From Filosporella fistucella (Eukaryota > Ascomycota > Leotiomycetes > Helotiales): 64,000 bases of DNA. Numbering within the stretch: position 1 is the stretch's first letter; each line of letters opens with the position of its first letter. The notes beneath the pieces are model-generated. The model saw only the letters and a list, made by a program, of their open reading frames with translations. It ran no database searches and was not told where the DNA came from. Location of the stretch: the NCBI GenBank assembly GCA_030077755.1, contig JAQJZZ010000008.1, positions 1,984,001-2,048,000 of the forward strand, given 5' to 3'. Shown one piece after another: positions 12,086 to 25,810 of the stretch. The translations under genes were made by a program, and so were the position numbers.

Positions 12086-13013
12086 ATTGGGTGAAGTCTC
12101 TCTGTAATGAAGTGTATTTTGTGTTGTATGTTTCTCTGTCAAGTGAAGTAGATGACAGAGTTTGCAGTGAGAAAAATAAAAAGGAAGGAGAACGTCTTGA
12201 TGCTAAGGAAGCTGTTCACTACCTGCTGTTCGCTAAAGCACAGTGTCAATGATGTGACAGTTTGAAGTGACGTCGAGCTTTGTCTGTTAGCGGAGCAATT
12301 CGCCCGCTGGAATTTCCTTGTGATCGCGAGGGATTGGCTCTAACAGTTGGCTGGATGCAATGCCAATGTCACTTTGCCATAACAAGCATCACCCAAACAG
12401 GGAATAATCCGTTTACAGGAAAAAATGCGGGGGATATTTGAATACGTCATGCTTTTTGGCTTACAAGCCACATGGCACGGGCCACTGTGGCTTGAGCTGG
12501 AGGAGGCGGACACTAGACAAGCACATCCTTTGGTGTGACATCGATTTTGTTTAGTTACCTAAGCTATGTAGCACCTTGAGTAAATCGGGATTGTGATGGT
12601 GATCGGTATATTACCAAATTGAACTCCTTGGGAAAAAGTGAATATCTTTTGGAACCCTTCTGCGGGATAAATCAATATGTAGTGGTATAATGTCTAAGCT
12701 TATGGAAAGTATGTGAGCATCATCGATTGGCCTTCTTTCAACGTTGAGCAAATGCCAATTGAGGTATATACTCCGACCAACAATCCTACAAATTTCTTAC
12801 CCCAAATTGTACAGGTCCTGGGCACTTGCTCAATGAGAGATAAAAACCTGGCAAAATCTTAATATTTCCGGGGACTTTTAGCATGACCATCACAACAATC
12901 ACACTCAGATGTACTCCAAAATAGACCTTCTCACGGAAGAGAACATCAATTCTCGGTTTTGTAATATACATAGATTCGTAGCCGATCAACGTGTGATACA
13001 CAGACATGTAAAA
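12086..13013. other. Intergenic region, promoter side of the Ish1 gene
   Basis: The first 300 bp lie upstream of the Ish1-type gene and probably hold its promoter and 5' leader. I could not assign specific elements. No credible open frame or repeat is visible. Confidence 0.45.
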
Positions 13014-13648
13014 CTAAGGTTCACCGTCCTTCCCACCTTGTCCTATGATACATCAGCATCTGCATATTCAAATCTCAATATGGACTCACCTTGCCAAAAT
13101 CTTTTATCAACCTTGTCTGGTTCCGCTGGAGCAGCTCGATCAGGCCTCTGTTCGAATTCCTTATTGTGCTGGTCTACCTCAGCTTGCTTGGCTCCAGAAT
13201 TGCCCTCACCAGGTGAATGGTCGTGAAGCTTTGGCGATGCACCGTCTTTGCTTTTACTGGAATCGGTGCTCTTACCTCCACTCTGACCGACTGATCCTCC
13301 AGTTGGGCTTGATCCTGCCTCTTTGGCCTCCTTTGATCTTGCTCCCCCAGATTGTGCCGATGCTTCCTCTGGTGATTTGCCAGATCCGCCTTTTGTAGGT
13401 CCTCCACCAGTATTCTGTCCCTCGGCGGGAGGCTCTGGTCCTGGGTGCTCTAAATTCTCCTTGGTGCTGTTGGAACTGCCCTGCTGTTGCGGATTTTCGC
13501 CTTTTGGATCACCCTCACCATCTCCATAGCCTTGAGCAAATCTAGGTATAGTGGAAGAAATAGAACGATATGCCAAAGGTTGGCGGATACTAAAAGGAGC
13601 AACTCGTCGAGCGAAGTTGGAAAGAGTGGTTGGTCGTAAAAGAGGCAT
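13014..13648 (-). CDS. Small mitochondrial-type protein, conserved fungal family
   Basis: Two exons, 13648-13090 and 13042-13014, join in phase to 195 aa. The N-terminus (MPLLRPTTLSNFARRVAPF, then RQPLAYRSISSTIPRF) is rich in Arg, Ser and hydrophobic residues and lacks acids, as in a mitochondrial targeting presequence. The middle (about residues 45-160) is Gly/Ser/Pro/Lys-rich and disordered. The conserved end is DKVDKRFWQGQGGKDGEP. The intron splits the Gly after FWQ; reading through it gives ESILRFEYADADVS, which does not look like the family end. I infer import into mitochondria, with no known activity. The ATG seven codons further upstream (MEKYTAT) is a possible alternative start. Confidence 0.72.
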
Positions 13649-16600
13649 CGTTGCGGTATATTTTTCCAATTGAAAGAGAAGAAATGTGTAGATAGAGAAA
13701 GATACTGACTTACCGTCTGCAAATCAATGAGCCTGCACAACAGACAAAACATAGCGCAGAGGCACTATTTCTCGAGTGCGTCATGGATATTGTGACATTT
13801 CTTGGAGGCAAATCTGGGGTTACATCCAGATCTTGGTCCGTGCATTGCGATTTGGCGGCTCTTTTCAGAACCGCCACTCACGTCCTGAATATATTCAATT
13901 GGAGCAGTTTCCAATACGGAGACATCGCGCAGGAGGATTAATCCGTCGATATCTAAATGGCATATATTTATCGTCAACGCTTGCCAATGCTTTGAGAAGC
14001 CGGACCTGGAGCTCAACCGCCTAGGAACAAATTTTGGTTACTATACACATTATCCATGGCCGGGACTTTGAAAATTTTCCAGTCTTGTAATTGTGGCTAA
14101 TTACTGAGGTTCGCCATTGTATGGACAATGGTCAGATGAAAATAGTATGGGAGGTTGAGGGTGAGGTTCGCGCACACATGTAAGGCGAGGCATGTTTAGT
14201 ATCATGCTCGCAATATGCCCCGGCTTCCAAAAAAATATATATATATATATTTAAACGCGAGGACGGCACATTGTACGCGACCGAGTCTTCTGAGTCCATC
14301 TGCCTCTGTGTCACCAAGTGCTTGACAGAAAATGTGATTCATAGAACAAAACTGGTCCTAAGTATTCGTTTTGCGGTCCCTACATAACGGTTCTTGATTG
14401 TTGTATCCTTAAACCCTTGCTGCTTACGTTGCAGCTACAATTTCGAATTATTGCCCGATGACGGAAACATAAGACAATTCAACGTTTTTGACATCAATAC
14501 TCTGTCTATACGTTGAAAAGCAGCTTATAAGTCTTCATCCTTTCCAATTCCATTTTCGGGTAGTTGAGTTTTGGGAACACGGATGATAGCATCTAGACTC
14601 CCTCAACCGTGCTCTTGCAATTTATTTGAATTCCAATATTACTTGAAGCTACAGCTACATTTAAAATTTTCGGATGAAGGCCCCCATCTCCCTCACAGTT
14701 TCACCTTCCAAAACAAATGTCCACATCCCTATCTATCCGTCACCAAATCATGTGATCTATTCTTCGCACTCATTCAGGAAGTATATCATCTCCTCTGTTA
14801 CGCTTATCGACGTGGAGAGGACAGAATAGATATCTTTTGGGTCGTTCCAACAGGGATATTGAGAGAAGGGGAATATTTAGTGGTTTGGGGGAGAATGATG
14901 AGGGCGGGGATAAGACGAGAAGGGTGGATTTTACCACCTAGTCTCTTATGGAAGTGGTAAGAGGAGTTGAATATATTGTCGGGACTGTTGTTAATTTGGG
15001 GACTGTTGTCAACTGTAACAGCCATCGTCGGTTCTGAGCATCCACGAACACTTCTTCTAGGATTAAGTTTGAAATCCGTTGTCAACATCTCTACCACCAT
15101 TCTCATTGGCCACCAGCTATGCTTCACATTTACAACAAAACCGTATTCTAAATTGGTTAGCACGCAATGTTCCACATCGAATCAATCACCAAGCTATACC
15201 ACAATTTGAAAAACCAGATCGTTCGTGTCTGAAAGTGTTGCTTCGCTCTCTGTCTCAAGAGCGATGTCTTATATACTCCCATCAATTCACTTGCAGAGCA
15301 ACAATGATTCACATTTAGTAACTTTTCAACCATTTTCATTTCTAGTTCAAAAACGAAATTCATTTTCAAATCTAAAGACCAAACCCATATCATTTTCAAC
15401 CCCATTGTCGTGTTTAATTAACCTGACTTACTGTTTACTTCATCTACGTTTCTTCCCTGCAACCAAATTGTGATCAATTGGCCGCTATGTGCCATGGTAG
15501 CTCGGCTCAGAGTGCTACTCGAGCAAGCGAATTCTATTGGAATGCCAGGAAAGAATGCATAGGTTCACAGAATATAGGATTCAACACTGAACAATTCACC
15601 ATAGCCATTTTCGCCTTCTTGTGGAAAGTTCGTAAGAAATGGGCTGGTCAAAGAGAGAGAAGGGCCTCGCCAAGAAAGAAAAGACCATACCAGAAGCTAT
15701 ATATGAGCCGTAGCCGTAGTATCAAAAATCACTGCAGAAAAGGTCAACCAGTGTTTATGAAAGTAGATCCACGCCGTACTACACCAAAGCCACGATAGTG
15801 GATGCGGGACAGGCATTTGTATCGGAGGAGGACTATGAGCTAGGTCCAGGTAAAGTCTTGACTAACAAGATGTTACTTTTGATAACTGGTAGACTTGATA
15901 TGCAGACAACTAAGCATCCATTGAAAGTCTCAATCATTGTTGTCGTCAACCTCGATATCCATCGTCGATGATCAGGCTGGGAACTTGAAATCTGTTGAGT
16001 ACCAATTTTGGTTTGAACTTGCTAAATGTCGGTGTCCTATTCCCCAACGAACGCTTGATTTAAGACCTTCAATGAACGCGGAGATACGCTGCTGGATTCT
16101 GTGCAAGGTGGTCTCCAGGGCTTGCGCAGAAATTTTAGTGTTTTTTCGATATCGATGGAATAGTGGGCTTTTGTCACGTATATATACATACTAATCTCTT
16201 GTCTGAATTACAGTATGGCCACTCTACTCGAGTCCTCCTGCTAGTAACGTAGCCAACGATTAATAAGCCAGGCAAAGCGAACCATATACTAGATACACTT
16301 CCACTTTACAGCTGTAGTCGAGATTCATTTCAAGACCGACTATATTTTCGAACGTGAAATCAGACAGCTTGAACTCACATTCTATTTTACCAAATACCAA
16401 AATCGGCTCTAAGCTCAATACTCGGAGGGATATATTCTCTTACCTGGCGCTTATTGCATCGAGATACAGGTGATAGTATACAGCCTTTATGCGTCTTCGT
16501 TTGCTCTGGACAAATACTTTATACAGTCAATATGTGCTCCGCTCCTCGGTGCAGATTTATAGGAGAAGGGTGAGAAATAGTATTTGGGGCTGATTTGTCT

Positions 16601-17231
16601 TTTTTTTTATTTTTTTTATTTTTGTAGTGCGAACCTCGTCTCTGAGCTGTCCATAGTATAAGTAGTCTCCTTTATTCCCCAATATGAAGTCGTACCTGCC
16701 GTAATACGAATATAGTGAAAAGTTTAGCTCTATGAGAATGAATTCTTCCAAATTCGCTTTGGAGACGGTTTTAAAATCGAACTTTTGGAAGGCAACTCCA
16801 TTCGATGTTTTTCGAATTTGTTTCACGCGGCATACCCACTAATTAGTTCCGACTGACTTTTAATGCATCAGTTCATGTTTATAAGAAGTGAGGTCTGAAA
16901 TCTTTACTTCCTCATTCACCGTTGTTCAGGAAGTGTTAATAAATCTAAATAGAACACTCACCTCCTTCGAGATTGAAGAAGATATGTAAATACGAACTTT
17001 CTACATTTAGAACCGTCAACTCGAAAAGGTTGGGAACGTAGTTCCTCGCAGCTTTGGCGCTTGAGGAGTAACAAATTGGATGTCAACGATATCATAGGGC
17101 TCTGGAAATTGAAAGGTCTCAATTGAACGCTTATTTGATACGTAAGCTATGAATTCGTCTCGTCGTCACTACACCCCTTTTACCTATAGACCTCCCATTA
17201 CCCTCGCCTGGCTCTGCATTAAGTTCCCTAT
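13649..17231. other. Gene-poor 3.6 kb region
   Basis: I found no gene I can defend. The largest frame (14571-14960, plus, 129 codons) has no recognisable domain or introns. The stretch is AT-leaning and holds an (AT)n run at 14235-14250 and T-rich runs near 16597-16625. It could contain decayed sequence, but no transposase, reverse transcriptase or terminal repeat is visible. Confidence 0.45.
14235..14250. repeat. (AT)n microsatellite
   Basis: Eight AT units, directly preceded by an A run. It lies in the gene-poor stretch between the mitochondrial-type gene and phosphoglucomutase. Confidence 0.9.
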
Positions 17232-19041
<1,810 letters not shown>

Positions 19042-19336
19042 GATTGCTTCGTGTATGTTCTCTGCAAATAATTGACTTGATTATGGACCAGAATTGAAGA
19101 GGGAAGAAATGTGAACTCAAGCAAGAATAAATCAGATGGCGGTGATCAACACGTTGGGCGCCGCCGTCATTGCCACTTTCTCCATCTGGAGGGGTTGACA
19201 GGGATAATATTGGCCAATTAACGCCCCTCTCTCAATCAGTCAGCCACCAATCAATAGTGAATATTGATTCGGCGGAAAAGCAAAATGCTGTTTATTTCGC
19301 TATTTTATATCTTTCGTCCAGAGGATTTAGGAGGAT

Positions 19337-20005
19337 TTATTTCTGCCTTCGCTGGAATATCGCTTCCTTGTAATATCTCGCCTCTTCTATACTTTCTAAA
19401 ATATCCTCCTTTGCTTTGTGCAGACCCTGCTTTATCGGCACTTCGATTAGAATATCGAGAGAACTCCATCTTTTGGCAGCCTCTTTGATTGTGCTAACAT
19501 CTAAAATTCGGTGATGCAGATGGTCATGGACTTTCTTGTATGGTTCTTTTCGCAGAAACGCCTTGTCGGCATGGACAGTGTTCCCAGCTAATAACGCCCT
19601 TTTTGATTGAGGCACGTACTTTTTGATATATTCGAGGAGTTCCGTGGCTGCTTGTTCGGGAGTGGTTTTCGATGCGATAACTGCGGCTGTGAGACCGTTT
19701 TTACCATGTGTCTGTGTACACCATTCATCCTGGATTGCTTAGCAGTGTTTCAGGAAGGGAATGAAGCCCTCATGTACCATTTGATCCATCCTCTCCTTTG
19801 TCTGGTGTATTACTGCTCCCCATCCATTCTCGTCGAGTACATCCAAATTTCCGTTGGTTATTATGCAGAATATCTCGATGATCACATCATTGTCGATGTC
19901 AAGACCAGTCATCTTCAGCCGTCAGCATATGGGAGCTTTCAGAGCTCGGAGACATACCTCGCAGTCAATCCAAACCAGCGGGTGGCTGGCAGTTAGTGCA
20001 GCCAT
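19337..20005 (-). CDS. REX2: Oligoribonuclease (DEDDh 3'-5' exonuclease)
   Basis: Three exons, 20005-19958, 19912-19778 and 19729-19337, all phase 0, give 191 aa. It matches the Orn/REXO2 family, which degrades 2-5-nt RNA in mitochondria and cytosol. DEDDh residues are visible: Asp and Glu in WIDCEMTGLD, Asp in NTVHADKAFL, and the C-terminal HKAKEDILESIEEARYYK, where His and Asp occupy the HxxxxD site. Other family motifs are IIEIFCIITNG, EWCTQTHGKNGLT and HHRILDVSTIKEAAKRW. The 48-bp second intron contains an in-frame TAA that is part of its branch-point-like GCTAAGC. Without splicing the gene would look broken; with splicing DQM joins DEWCTQTHG as in homologues. No clear N-terminal mitochondrial presequence is seen, so location is uncertain. 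The symbol is by analogy with yeast. Confidence 0.93.
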
Positions 20006-21267
20006 GACGCAGGGAAGATTCCGATTATGATATTGTTGTTTGGATGTCTGAACAATAGCTGAGGCGGCGGAGGCTTGTTTCTATCTGGGAGAATTTGACC
20101 ACAAAAGCACTCTTGACTTGCTACACGTAGGTTCAGGATTTCTGCCTCAAAGCAACCGGAGAAGGGTCAATTATAGGACCCTGATTGTACAAGTGGACAA
20201 TTAAAAGTATTAAGGCATTGTGGTTGAACTTTCTCACTTAATACGGTCCCAGCCTTACATTTTGAAGCAAACACTGCAAACACTACCTGCACGTGACATG
20301 AGATTCTCGCCCGACAGAATGCAATTTTTCCTACTTCTTTATTTATTTGATATCTTGTTATGGTCCTTGATTGCTTACAAAGCTAGTATGTGTTATTTCA
20401 GTGACGCTCCGCTGGGCCTCCGGGAGCCACTGCCGTGGAGGCCGAGTCTTCAAATGAAGGCAACCCCCGAAGCAATTGTTAGAGCTCCCCTAGGTGTTCC
20501 CCCGACGCAGACAAATCTTTCAAATGTGATGATAGTGAGATACTATTGGATATGCTGCCAATTAACTTTGGGGGTGATTGCTTTACGACTCCGCACCTAG
20601 AACAAATCTCTCCCACGATTGTCTGAGGAAACATAGACAGTAAGCTAGATTTTGCAACTTCCAACTTTAGTCACCAGCCTTCGCAAATTTCTTCATCGTC
20701 AGACATTTAATTGTAAAAACTACCGCAATGTGATAGAACTTACATGAATTTACATCTGTGTCTTTCCGCACTGTTCTCGGCAAAATCCGTGCTTTTTGGG
20801 CAGTACAGAAGTAGCGTTTTCCACGTCTTGCTGCCTTTTAACACTGAAGCTGAGACAATTAAGATTGCTTCTACCTATACTCAACAATTGCATATAATAT
20901 TGCATATACCCTGCCTCCATGGCAGTTGCCCTCGGAGGGAAGATATTGATAATATTCAAGGACGCTTTATGCCCTGAATACCCTTTGCGAGCCGCTCCAA
21001 GACTGAACCTGAATAACGCAGTCTAAGGAGAGCAAGGCAGTGAGTGCATTACCAATCAAAGCTCCAGAAAGTCGCTAAGCCATCGATGGCAGATAAAATA
21101 TCAAATTATATCACTGTGGGAGCAGAAAAGAGTGACAAGGTATTGCAAGATTTCTCATTCCCATTAATATAACACCAAATCCCTAAACAGATACCTCAAA
21201 TATTAATACTACCCACCACATCATCTCATCTCATCATAACCCATCAAAGCTATCAATCGACCAGCGA
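20006..21267. other. Intergenic region with one GC-rich repeat copy
   Basis: There is no credible gene. The only distinctive element is the GC-rich 44-bp repeat at 20401-20444. The right end is the AT-rich 3' flank of the 557-aa gene. Confidence 0.45.
20401..20444 (+). repeat. GC-rich hairpin repeat, copy 1
   Basis: This 44-bp block matches 27086-27129 at 42 of 44 positions in the same orientation. It is much richer in GC than its flanks. It can pair GGCCTCC with GGAGGCC (7 bp) and holds an inner CCAC-TGCC-GTGG hairpin. Such GC-rich hairpin elements are known as small mobile repeats, especially in fungal mitochondrial genomes. Assigning this one to any such class is inference. Confidence 0.8.
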
Positions 21268-22941
21268 TCAGCACCCACCATATCTCACCCCCCTCTTCCC
21301 CAACTCCTTCCTCCCAACCACCTCCTCAGGCCAAACCCACCCTCTACACCGTTTCGCCTCCCTCTTCTCCGCCAACTGCGGCTCAGGAACCCACTCATCT
21401 TTCGGCAAACACTTCCTCCTTGTCCCTTCAGCCGGGGCTCCAATCTCAGCTTTCCAGCCTACCTGACCAGGGAGAACATCATCTCTAGCCAACATATGCA
21501 AGTACCATAACGCCAAGCCAGCCGTCATCTTCAAAGGTTTCTCCTCATCCACATCCACAAAACTAGATTCTACTTCTGAGAAGGTAGATGTTTGTTTTTC
21601 ATGCGCTGCTAGCTGAATAGTTTGGATCTCCAAGTATCCGAAATGAGGAACTGCTTCTGCGCCGTTACGCACGACGACGAGTTCTATCTCTGTGATTATG
21701 AACCCGTACCTACAGTTGTGCTCGCGCATACAACGATGTAAATGTGCCAATCCGCGGAGGTATTCCACTTTGCGATGGTTGCCTTCAACTCTCATCCCGG
21801 TGTTCCACCGGTCGAATGATTTTACCAATCCGACTACGCGGCCTAGACCGCGACCGTAGATAAGTTGAGAGGTATCGTCTGTGTAGTTTGAGATAAACGA
21901 TGGGTCTGTGCTGGTCTTGGATGAGGGACGCATCATTAGATGTCTTTGACCCAGGGAGAGAGATAAAGCTGCGTTGAGTTTGGTAGCGTAGAAGGAATTG
22001 TATATCCCAGCGAGCTCGGCCTCAGTTTCAGGCTGGCTAGATGTACGCGGTGGAGTAGGGAAAGTGAGAGTTGGCAGATTGATGGAGAGGAGAGCGTGCA
22101 GACCAGGGATGGAAGTTATGGTGCTGGTATTGAAAGAGGTCCATGGACGGATCTGGCGGATGTCCCACCAGAAATGCTTTGTGTTTGTGTCTCGGAGATG
22201 GATGTTCAGCTGGCGGACGAGAGCTGGTGCTGGGTTGGGGGATGTGAGGTAATTGAGCAGTGTGGTCGTTGTTCCATCATCAAGGGGAGCGAGAGACATT
22301 TCTTCCATGAGCATTGTGTTTTGTAATGGTGATGGGGTTCGTTGTGGAACGTAGAAGTTTTGGTTGAATGTCTCGGTGCCGTTGTTGGTTGCGGAGGGAA
22401 TATAGGTTGGCATCTGGCGATAGGTAGGGAATCCGTATTTTCCTAGGGTTTGCCCGTCTAAGAGATCAACACTGGATGCTCGTCTCTCGGTTGTGTTGTC
22501 TGTGAAGGAGATGGGAGAACAGAGGGTGGTCATTGAACGGGTGTGGGATGGGAAATTGTCTTGTACGGCTTGGACAGCGAAAGAGATTGACTCTGGGTTG
22601 GTATAGCTTCTGGTATGGGAAGGTCTGAAAGTTCCATTCCCATTTCCATTTCCCTTTGCCACTGGTGTCTTCTTGAATCTCTTTGGAGGAGATTGAATCT
22701 CTTGATCCTGAGGACGGATCTTGGGTAACAACAGAGGACCATGTTGTCTGATAGGTGACCTAGCCGGAGTGGTCAATTGAGTGTTGACAGCCTCAGGTGA
22801 CGACTCTTGTGAATACAGTGAGGAAGCATGAGAGCTTGATCGGCTGTGACCGATATGAAATGAAGCATCATTGAGAGCCTCTTCGTATGAGAAATGTGGT
22901 GGGGTAGTCGGCCCAAATGAAAACGAGTAATCGAAAGACAT
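21268..22941 (-). CDS. Conserved fungal protein of unknown function
   Basis: A single uninterrupted frame of 557 aa starting at MSFDYSFSF. I do not recognise the family by name. Residues 1-150 are Ser/Pro-rich and disordered, with a basic cluster (PPKRFKKTPVAKG) that could act as a nuclear localisation signal. From about residue 225 the sequence looks folded: LVRQLNIHLRDTNTKHFWWD, WTSFNTSTITSIPGLHALL, RVVGLVKSFDRWNTGMRVEG, then CRYGFIITEIELVVVRN and FGYLEIQTIQL, ending in a Trp- and basic-rich tail. The alternating strand pattern with acidic residues (IITEIELVVVR, YLEIQTI) faintly resembles a restriction-like PD-(D/E)XK core, but this is speculation. A nuclear role is inferred only from composition. 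Confidence 0.75.
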   Translation of the reverse strand: MSFDYSFSFGPTTPPHFSYEEALNDASFHIGHSRSSSHASSLYSQESSPEAVNTQLTTPARSPIRQHGPLLLPKIRPQDQEIQSPPKRFKKTPVAKGNGNGNGTFRPSHTRSYTNPESISFAVQAVQDNFPSHTRSMTTLCSPISFTDNTTERRASSVDLLDGQTLGKYGFPTYRQMPTYIPSATNNGTETFNQNFYVPQRTPSPLQNTMLMEEMSLAPLDDGTTTTLLNYLTSPNPAPALVRQLNIHLRDTNTKHFWWDIRQIRPWTSFNTSTITSIPGLHALLSINLPTLTFPTPPRTSSQPETEAELAGIYNSFYATKLNAALSLSLGQRHLMMRPSSKTSTDPSFISNYTDDTSQLIYGRGLGRVVGLVKSFDRWNTGMRVEGNHRKVEYLRGLAHLHRCMREHNCRYGFIITEIELVVVRNGAEAVPHFGYLEIQTIQLAAHEKQTSTFSEVESSFVDVDEEKPLKMTAGLALWYLHMLARDDVLPGQVGWKAEIGAPAEGTRRKCLPKDEWVPEPQLAEKREAKRCRGWVWPEEVVGRKELGKRGVRYGGC

Positions 22942-22946
22942 CTTGT

Positions 22947-23005
22947 CTGCTACCAGACTTGTCGTATGTTAGCCATGTCAACAACATGTTCGACTTGGCA
23001 CTTAC
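22947..23005 (-). promoter_or_regulatory. Probable 5' UTR intron of the 557-aa gene
   Basis: On the minus strand a canonical GTAAGT donor (from 23005) and a GTAGCAG acceptor (to 22947) define a 59-nt intron with a GGCTAAC branch-point-like element. It ends five bases before the ATG at 22941. The size and signals match the coding introns of this window. Confidence 0.6.
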
Positions 23006-25380
23006 GCGTAAAGATGAATTGAGGATTGGTGTCTATTAGACACTATAGATTATTGTAAGGGAGACCAGCTCCAATGGCCAAGTAAGTGGATGATGACAAG
23101 GAGATTCGTATGAGCACAGCTCGTCTACTTTTTTGTCGGTCTAATAATGGGACAAGATGATATGAGAGAGAGAATAAGTATCAGGTATCAATAGGAAAGG
23201 CAAGCAAGCATCTATCGAATGAATAAAAACCAACAGATTCCCAGCGAGCAGGCTGATACTTATCTTTCTCTGGATGGGACGAAGCTGCACAGCCCAATAC
23301 TTCGGGCAATTCAAGGGTGGCGTCAATCTAAATTACAGATGAAACGCGGAGAAGGGTGCAAGAAATGGGTAGCAGTGTGTAGTGTAGGAAGCGTATGAAC
23401 CGGATTCTGTTTCTTGGTCGAGGCCATGAGGCCAAATGGTTCGTTCCTCAGCAGCCGCTCGCAGAACACCGCTCATCTCCAAGGGGTCGGGTAGACAGCC
23501 GAGAAGGAGCAGGGGAGGATTTAGTGAGACTGGGATGCAAAAAAGCGGAGGAATAGAGGAAAAAGACATGCAAGAATATGAATTTGTGTGAAATGATATG
23601 CAAGAATATGCAGGAATATGCAGTATCTCTGAGTCATAATTCAATCCCATGTCGGTGGTGGACATGAAGATGCATCAGTAGCTTCTTTTTTGCAAGTCGT
23701 GGGGTTCATATGCAGAGCGCGAGAAACACGTCGGCACGTTTGCGTTTTGTTGTGTGCACGACACAACATCAACAAGAGGACCTGAGGACAGTATCGAAAT
23801 CCCGCACGTAGCTACGTAGCTACCTACCTACCTTGCATTACACCACCTCGACACCAAAACACCCGATTTCCGGTTGAGTGCGCGACCGACGAGAATCATG
23901 AGGCGCTCGCGTCAGCTTCATCCGCGCTGGAGGTCAGGATGTATCTGTGTTCTTCGTCCTCACATTGGACAACAGCCATGTATTTCCGTGTATTTTTGGC
24001 GGCCAGCGGCTATGACCTTGAAACCAGAGCCGCTTCTATATCGGTCGTCTTGTATTTCCATAGTAAAACTCTCATCTCGGACTCCTCAATGCCGCGCAAA
24101 CTGACGCAGCAATTTCGCACAGCCGACCTTGAAGCGCCGTTGACATATTAAGGCAAAGGTAGGCAAAGTAATTTGTCTGGTCCCAGCTGGCGGCTACGTG
24201 TCAAGGTCGTGTTAGTAGCAATGCTCTTCGGCCTTCTTATTGGTTGCTGACTACGCGGGGTTTTCGCTTGAGCTCCCCTGCCATTCTTCGACGCGCTGCA
24301 TATACAACCGACGTCTAAAAATGCACCAAAGCTTGCTTGGGAGAGTCATCTCGTGTTTTGAGTGTCGATTGGATGAGAGAAGGTCAGAATGTTTCGATCT
24401 TCGTTTGTTTCATCTTTGGGTGACTCATTCTGAACTGTGTTACCTCCACACTTATGCTGCATGTTGTCATCTGAGCGAGAGTGTTCGGATGATAGCTGTG
24501 ATGGGTTGGATAAGGAACTGACTGTATGGATAAGAATATTTGGAGGCTGGGAACTTCTGCTGGGACAAAAGTGGTGAGAGTGGAGGATGTTCTGGATTGA
24601 TGTGTTATCAAAAGCCTCATACTGACCAAGACACATGTCCACACAGTTTTCATGCAAGGCATAACGACCATGGTCATCCGACCTTCCACCGACCGTTTCA
24701 AAATCCTTCGTGTAAGAGTTGCATCCTTCATCGTCATCTCAGACGAGTCCCTCATCAAGACCTACCTACTGTACACTCGTTGAAAATCAGCTTGTTCACG
24801 TGACATGGCCCAGAAACCCGTGACCATCCCTCTAACACACCTCCTCCCAGGTTCTGCCACCCTCCCTCTCAAACTCAATGCAATAAATTTGCAAATCGCC
24901 TCCAGCGTCTGGGTATACTCAATCATGCGTCCTTCCATCTTTAATCGCTAGTGCAACCTCAAGTGAGATGAGACAGCATTGTTACCCAGATTGCCGTACT
25001 CGCTTTAATCTCCTCCATGTTCATCTCCCTAAGCGCTGAAGGGAAATACCCACTCAAAATCGGGTGTTTGCAGGTATGCTACTTCGTAAACTCACGATAC
25101 TTTTGCTTTAGGAGCCGCCTTCACTTCAAATGGCGCCATCGTACAGCTGAGCATGCGCATCATTTTGTTTGTTCGGCGTGGCTATTGAGCGGCAATTAGA
25201 ATTACGCAATCTCGGCTTTGGTTTTTGGAATATTCCGCGTTTATTCTTCTGAGTTGATGGCGGTGCAACCTCCGTGATTTGAATCTCGTATTGATTTTCT
25301 GGAATTGTCGTCGAGTTGTCATGCGATAATGCTCGGCGCTTATGTTATTCGTGGTTCCTCAAGCTGGTACTGCAGTAAAA

Positions 25381-25650
25381 GCTCTACCCGACAAGCGACA
25401 ATTTCGCTGAAGTTTCTAGTAGCAGGTGGGAACAAAAAGGGAACTCACATCAAATCCCCCCCAGACCAATGGCCCTTGGGTGTCCCTACCACAAAATCAA
25501 AACAAGAAAGATACGGCATACAATGCTCTACCATGAGAAGCGACAATTTCGCTGAACTGTCTGGTAGCAAGCGAAAAAGAAGAGGGAAAAAAAGTTCCTA
25601 TCTCCCTCAGCCCAATGGCCCTGGGTCGTCCCTATCAAAAGAAAGAAAAG
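25381..25650 (+). repeat. Diverged tandem duplication (~144 bp period)
   Basis: Two copies begin at about 25381 and 25525. Shared blocks appear in the same order: GCTCTACC, AAGCGACAATTTCGCTGAA, a TAGTAGCA/TGGTAGCA step, CCAATGGCCCT, GGGT(G/C)(T/G)TCCCTA and an A-rich tail. The copies clearly differ between blocks, so the event is old. No open frame spans them. Confidence 0.7.
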
Positions 25651-25737
25651 AAATTGCAAAGCAATTGTCTCTCTAACAAAGCCATTCTTTAACGCACTTT
25701 GGGAGACAATCAGCTGGGCCATCCCGAAGGAGAACTT

Positions 25738-25810
25738 ACGGCAGTCGAAACGATTTTACCGTCAGGTTTGAATGACCTTGCGGTTTTACCCACTAGGCCA
25801 CCTCCCCTAA
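25738..25810 (-). repeat. tRNA-like segment, possible SINE head
   Basis: On the minus strand TGGCCTAGTGG (25800-25790) fits the Pol III A-box consensus TRGYNNARNGG. A weaker B-box-like CGTTTCGACTGCC follows at 25752-25740. Between them AGGT-CATTCAA-ACCT can form a 4-bp stem with a 7-nt loop, as in an anticodon arm. The acceptor and T stems do not close, so it is not a functional tRNA. A tRNA-derived SINE or tRNA relic is an inference. Confidence 0.35.

Noticed and set aside
14571..14960. 129-codon plus frame
   Set aside because: No domain, no signal peptide and no splice partners; composition is like neighbouring random frames.
15478..15798. 106-codon plus frame with a basic C-terminus
   Set aside because: No recognisable family, no introns and no coding context; I treat it as a chance frame.
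19750..19778. Pseudogene call for oligoribonuclease because of an in-frame TAA
   Set aside because: The TAA is inside a 48-nt intron with good signals, and splicing restores the conserved sequence.
19607..19996. 129-codon plus frame over the oligoribonuclease gene
   Set aside because: It is the antisense shadow of a gene with full DEDDh motifs.
25738..25810. Functional tRNA gene
   Set aside because: An A box and an anticodon-like arm are visible, but the acceptor and T stems do not pair and the B box is poor.
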